NCBI GenBank assembly: GCA_002385745.1 | Contig: DGEC01000106.1 | Location: 3,380-12,454 of the forward strand | Length of the DNA: 9,075 nucleotides | Direction: 5' to 3' | From: Firmicutes bacterium UBA3936 | GTDB taxonomy: Bacteria; Bacillota; Dethiobacteria; Dethiobacterales; Dethiobacteraceae | Part shown: one piece after another, positions 6,883-9,075 of the stretch | Position numbering within the stretch: position 1 is the first letter of the stretch | Layout of the letters: every line of letters begins with the position of its first letter | Translations under genes and position numbers: made by a program | The notes under the pieces: generated by a model | What the model was told of the DNA's origin: nothing | The model's input: only the letters and a program-made list of their open reading frames with translations | Databases searched by the model: none

Positions 6883-7269
6883 ATGGAAAAACGCAGGTTC
6901 AGCCGTGTTCCTTTCAGGATCCAGGCTGAAATAACTGCCGGAGGTCAGAAGTTTACCGGTGCGGTCGAAAACTTGAGTTTAAAAGGAATGTATGTCAAAA
7001 CCGAACATGCTGTGGATGCGGGTGCTCCCATATCCATCAGAATTGTGTTAACCGGAACACAGTCTAACCTGATGATTAATTTAAAGGGGAAAGTCGTCAG
7101 ACAAACAGACGAAGGAATTGGAGTATATTTTGATGACATGGATCTGGATTCTTTTATTCATTTGAAAAATATAGTTCATTACAACAGCACTGATCCTGAA
7201 ATAATCGTGAATGAATTTACAAGATATTTACGGGATGTGGCAAAGGGTACGGACCGCGGCAGTTCATAA
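6883..7269 (+). CDS. Stand-alone PilZ domain protein (c-di-GMP receptor)
   Basis: This 128-residue protein is a single PilZ domain, a cytoplasmic receptor for cyclic di-GMP. Both ligand-binding motifs are present: the N-terminal RxxxR (R4-R8, in MEKRRFSRVPF) and the barrel motif N/DxSxxG (NLSLKG, 30-35). A C-terminal helix with a charged tail follows the barrel. There is no output domain, so it must act through a partner, as single-domain PilZ proteins in motility, exopolysaccharide and adhesion systems do; no such partner gene is in the window. The frame is open back to 6811, but ATG 6883 is the clear start: GAGGTGA lies at 6871-6877 and the RxxxR motif sits in its normal place at the N-terminus. 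The Rid-family gene begins 26 bp downstream, so the two are probably co-transcribed. Confidence 0.93.
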   Translation: MEKRRFSRVPFRIQAEITAGGQKFTGAVENLSLKGMYVKTEHAVDAGAPISIRIVLTGTQSNLMINLKGKVVRQTDEGIGVYFDDMDLDSFIHLKNIVHYNSTDPEIIVNEFTRYLRDVAKGTDRGSS

Positions 7270-7295
7270 TATTCCTTTTTGTGAGGTGATTATTT

Positions 7296-7691
7296 TTGGA
7301 GAAAAAGATTATCAACCCGTGGGAGTGGCAGAAAGAACTGGGATTTGTCCAGGCCAACAGCGTTTCCGGAATGCAGCGGCTAATATTTTGCGCCGGGCAG
7401 GTTTCGGTTGACAGCGAGGGCCGGCCTCTTTACCCGGGAGATATGGAGGCCCAGCTGAACCAGGCCCTGAACAACCTGGAAACAGTTTTGAAAAAGGCGG
7501 GTGCAGAGCTGGCCGATGTTGTGCGGCTGAATTATTACACCACCGATATACCTGCCTTTAGAAAAATTGAGCCAAAGCTCGCCGGACAGCTGGAGGAAAA
7601 AGGCTGCAAGCCCGTGTCTACACTCTTGGGGGTAGCGGCCCTGTATCATCCCGATATCGTGGTGGAAATTGAGGCAACGGCCGTTGTATAA
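7296..7691 (+). CDS. RidA/YjgF/UK114 family protein lacking the catalytic Arg
   Basis: This 131-residue Rid-family protein, normally a cytosolic trimer, carries typical features: IFCAGQVSVD (30-39), GDMEAQLNQALNNLETVL (48-65), the DVVRLNYYTTD strand (74-84) and the C-terminal VEIEATAVV (123-131). True RidA enzymes hydrolyse reactive enamines/imines using an arginine in a P-x-R-S motif (Arg105 in E. coli). Here the matching stretch reads PVST (106-109), so that arginine appears to be Ser108, while the conserved glutamate is kept (E124). Rid subfamilies 4-7 lack this arginine and their function is not settled; I therefore avoid the symbol ridA. The start is TTG with GAGGTGAT (7283-7290) just upstream. 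It follows the PilZ gene and ends in a strong terminator; no amino-acid metabolism gene adjoins it. Confidence 0.9.
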   Translation: MEKKIINPWEWQKELGFVQANSVSGMQRLIFCAGQVSVDSEGRPLYPGDMEAQLNQALNNLETVLKKAGAELADVVRLNYYTTDIPAFRKIEPKLAGQLEEKGCKPVSTLLGVAALYHPDIVVEIEATAVV

Positions 7692-7735
7692 TAAACAGGG
7701 AGTCCTGAACAGGGTTTCAGGACTCCCTTGTTTAT
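7691..7735 (+). terminator. Strong terminator after the Rid-family gene, probably bidirectional
   Basis: A 12-bp perfect stem (7698-7709 with 7716-7727) can be extended by a further 7 pairs across a single bulged T to span 7691-7735. The hairpin begins at the last base of the Rid-family stop codon. The 3' side is T-rich (TTGTTTATTT) and the 5' side is A-rich, so it could terminate transcription on both strands. Confidence 0.9.
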
Positions 7736-7803
7736 TTATGGGATTTGCCGGCGCCGCCAAGCATGTATAACCTCAAATATATGTAGAAAACTATTGGCAG
7801 CAT
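7732..7803 (-). CDS. Possible small membrane peptide (23 residues), speculative
   Basis: On the minus strand an ATG at 7803 opens a 23-codon frame ending TAA at 7734-7732. It encodes a hydrophobic segment (MLPIVFYIYLRLYML) followed by GGAGKSHK, a pattern of one membrane helix with a basic tail. The frame continues open upstream for about 20 codons, to a TAA near 7866, and could instead be the decayed end of a larger membrane protein. No clear ribosome-binding site precedes the ATG. Its stop falls in the outer stem of the bidirectional terminator, where a convergent gene would be expected to end. The frame is too short for composition to decide, so confidence is low. Confidence 0.25.
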   Translation of the reverse strand: MLPIVFYIYLRLYMLGGAGKSHK

Positions 7804-7811
7804 GCCTGCCA
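7795..7811. promoter_or_regulatory. Operator-like dyad upstream of nagZ
   Basis: TGGCAG-CATGC-CTGCCA is a perfect 6-bp inverted repeat around a 5-bp spacer, 41 bp before the nagZ start. The same bases also fit a loose sigma-54 pattern (GG, 10 bp, GC). Either reading is possible; chance cannot be excluded. A TATAAC hexamer at 7766-7771 lies upstream, but its best -35 partner (TTGCCG, 7745-7750) is only 15 bp away. Confidence 0.25.
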
Positions 7812-7852
7812 GAATACCGGATGCGGCAGAAAAGGCAGCGGGAGTGTCAATA

Positions 7853-9075
7853 TTGAAGAAACTGGCTTATGTTATAGTAATGGTCGCCTTGTTTGGTTCA
7901 GTTCTCCTCTTTGGGCGGCTCTACAGCCGGCAGCATCCCGGTCTCCAAAACAATGCAAACGGCATTGAGGAAAACGGGGAGGGCTCTGCGGAAGAGATTC
8001 TCAAGAAAATGTCTCTGGCAGAAAAGGCCGGTCAAATGGTGATTGTCGGCCTGGAGGGGACTGTGGTAAATAACGATATAGAAAAAATGATTACAGATTA
8101 TCATGTGGGAGGCATAATTCTTTTTCGAAGAAACATAGTTGACAGCAGCCAGCTGCTGGATCTTTTAAATTCCCTGAAAGAAACAAATGCAAAAAACAGG
8201 CTTCCTTTATTTCTTTCCGTTGATGAAGAGGGCGGGCGGGTTAGCAGGCTTCCCGCCGATCTGCTTGAAATGCCGGAAGCCCGGTTGGTCGGGGAGGTGA
8301 ATGATGCCGGATTTGCCTATCAAACAGGACTTTTGCTTGCGGAAAGATTAAAAATATTCGGGTTTAACCTTAATTTTGCCCCGGTGCTTGATATTAACAG
8401 CAATCCCTTCAATCCGGTCATCGGCAGCAGGGCTTACGGCAATAACCCGGATGTGGTAACAAGGATAGGAATACAAACGGCAAAAGGGCTGCGTGACGGT
8501 GGGATTATCCCCGTAGTCAAGCATTTTCCCGGTCACGGCGATACGGATGTCGATTCCCATGTCGGCCTGCCGGTGCTTGATTTTAACCTGGAAAGGCTGA
8601 AGACTTTCGAACTGCAGCCCTTTATGGCAGCTATTGATATTAATATTGAAGCAGTAATGACAGCCCATATACTGCTGCCCCGGATTGACAATCAATATCC
8701 CGCTTCCCTGTCTGAAAAAACGGTAACTGAAATATTAAAGGAGCAATTGAATTTCAACGGAATTGCCGTTACGGATGATTTGACTATGGGGGCAATAAGC
8801 AATTACTTCCCGATCGAACAGGCGGTTGTGCAGGCAGTTAAGGCAGGAAACGACCTGCTTTTGGTCTGCCATGATGTTAAAACCCAATACAGTGCCCTGG
8901 AAGGGCTCATTGAGGCAGTGGAAAGCGGGGAGATTGCAGAGGAACGGATAAACAGCAGTGTCCTCAAAATCATCAGGCTGAAGCAGAAATATAACTTGCG
9001 CGAGCATATTATCAGGGAGGCGGATATTGCCGCCGTAAACAAGAAAACGGCTGCTTTGCTTGAAACTTATCTTGG
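7853..9075 (+). CDS. nagZ: Beta-N-acetylhexosaminidase, NagZ-type GH3 (3' end cut by window)
   Basis: This glycoside hydrolase family 3 enzyme removes N-acetylglucosamine from muropeptides and other GlcNAc-glycosides. About 407 residues are visible and the frame runs off the window. An N-terminal hydrophobic segment (LAYVIVMVALFGSVLLFG, about 4-21) without a lipobox suggests a signal anchor and action outside the membrane. Motifs of the catalytic domain: GGIILFRRN, SVDEEGGRVSRLP, NFAPVLDI, IGSRAYGNNP, KHFPGHGDT (223-231) leading into the D234-S-H236 acid/base dyad typical of NagZ, and AVTDDLTMGAI with the likely nucleophile D308. Gram-positive NagZ enzymes often have a further C-terminal domain, which would lie beyond the window. 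I chose TTG 7853 because GGGAG lies 8 nt upstream; in-frame GTG 7844 and ATG 7802 are alternatives with weaker ribosome sites. Confidence 0.93.
   Translation, partial: MKKLAYVIVMVALFGSVLLFGRLYSRQHPGLQNNANGIEENGEGSAEEILKKMSLAEKAGQMVIVGLEGTVVNNDIEKMITDYHVGGIILFRRNIVDSSQLLDLLNSLKETNAKNRLPLFLSVDEEGGRVSRLPADLLEMPEARLVGEVNDAGFAYQTGLLLAERLKIFGFNLNFAPVLDINSNPFNPVIGSRAYGNNPDVVTRIGIQTAKGLRDGGIIPVVKHFPGHGDTDVDSHVGLPVLDFNLERLKTFELQPFMAAIDINIEAVMTAHILLPRIDNQYPASLSEKTVTEILKEQLNFNGIAVTDDLTMGAISNYFPIEQAVVQAVKAGNDLLLVCHDVKTQYSALEGLIEAVESGEIAEERINSSVLKIIRLKQKYNLREHIIREADIAAVNKKTAALLETYL

Noticed and set aside
8348..9042. Several minus-strand open frames of 79-115 residues near the window end
   Set aside because: All are antisense to the nagZ gene, whose catalytic motifs run through this whole stretch in one plus-strand frame.

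Overview
The window most likely comes from an anaerobic Gram-positive bacterium of the Clostridia, perhaps a Peptococcaceae-like lineage. Evidence seen in the sequence: strong purine-rich Shine-Dalgarno (SD) sites, frequent TTG/GTG starts, mid-range base composition, compact operons with hairpin terminators, a DUF3842 gene, a lone ECF-transporter S component and a lipobox lipoprotein. The taxonomic call is an inference; there is no rRNA or other marker gene. No tRNA, rRNA, CRISPR array, transposase or phage gene was seen, so this looks like ordinary chromosome.

Layout. (1) 60-3904, plus strand: a complete MacAB-type export operon. It has an ABC ATPase, a membrane-anchored adaptor of 566 residues that appears to contain two consecutive adaptor modules, and an FtsX/MacB permease, closed by a perfect 14-bp-stem terminator. 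(2) 3955-4947, plus: a single-gene unit with a recognisable extended -10 promoter. It encodes a lipoprotein built from two copies of one domain at an exact 126-residue period, followed by a terminator. (3) 5030-5494, plus: a DUF3842 protein of unknown function. (4) 6635 down to 5512, minus: an ECF S component followed 17 bp later by a uridine-kinase-like P-loop kinase, a probable uptake-and-phosphorylation pair. It converges on the DUF3842 gene with only 17 bp between stops. (5) 6883-7735, plus: a stand-alone PilZ (c-di-GMP receptor) protein and a Rid-family protein, ending at a strong hairpin. (6) 7853 to the window end, plus: the 5' part of a membrane-anchored NagZ-type GH3 beta-N-acetylhexosaminidase, cut off by the window edge.

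How they work together. The first three genes should form one export machine: ATPase, permease and extracytoplasmic adaptor. The S component needs an EcfA/EcfT energising module that is not in the window; its companion kinase may trap the imported compound. NagZ would act in muropeptide turnover outside the membrane. The strongest leads are the doubled adaptor, the duplicated lipoprotein domain, the S-component/kinase pair, a Rid protein lacking the usual catalytic arginine, and two very short unannotated reading frames (near 7732-7803 and 6632-6700, both minus).
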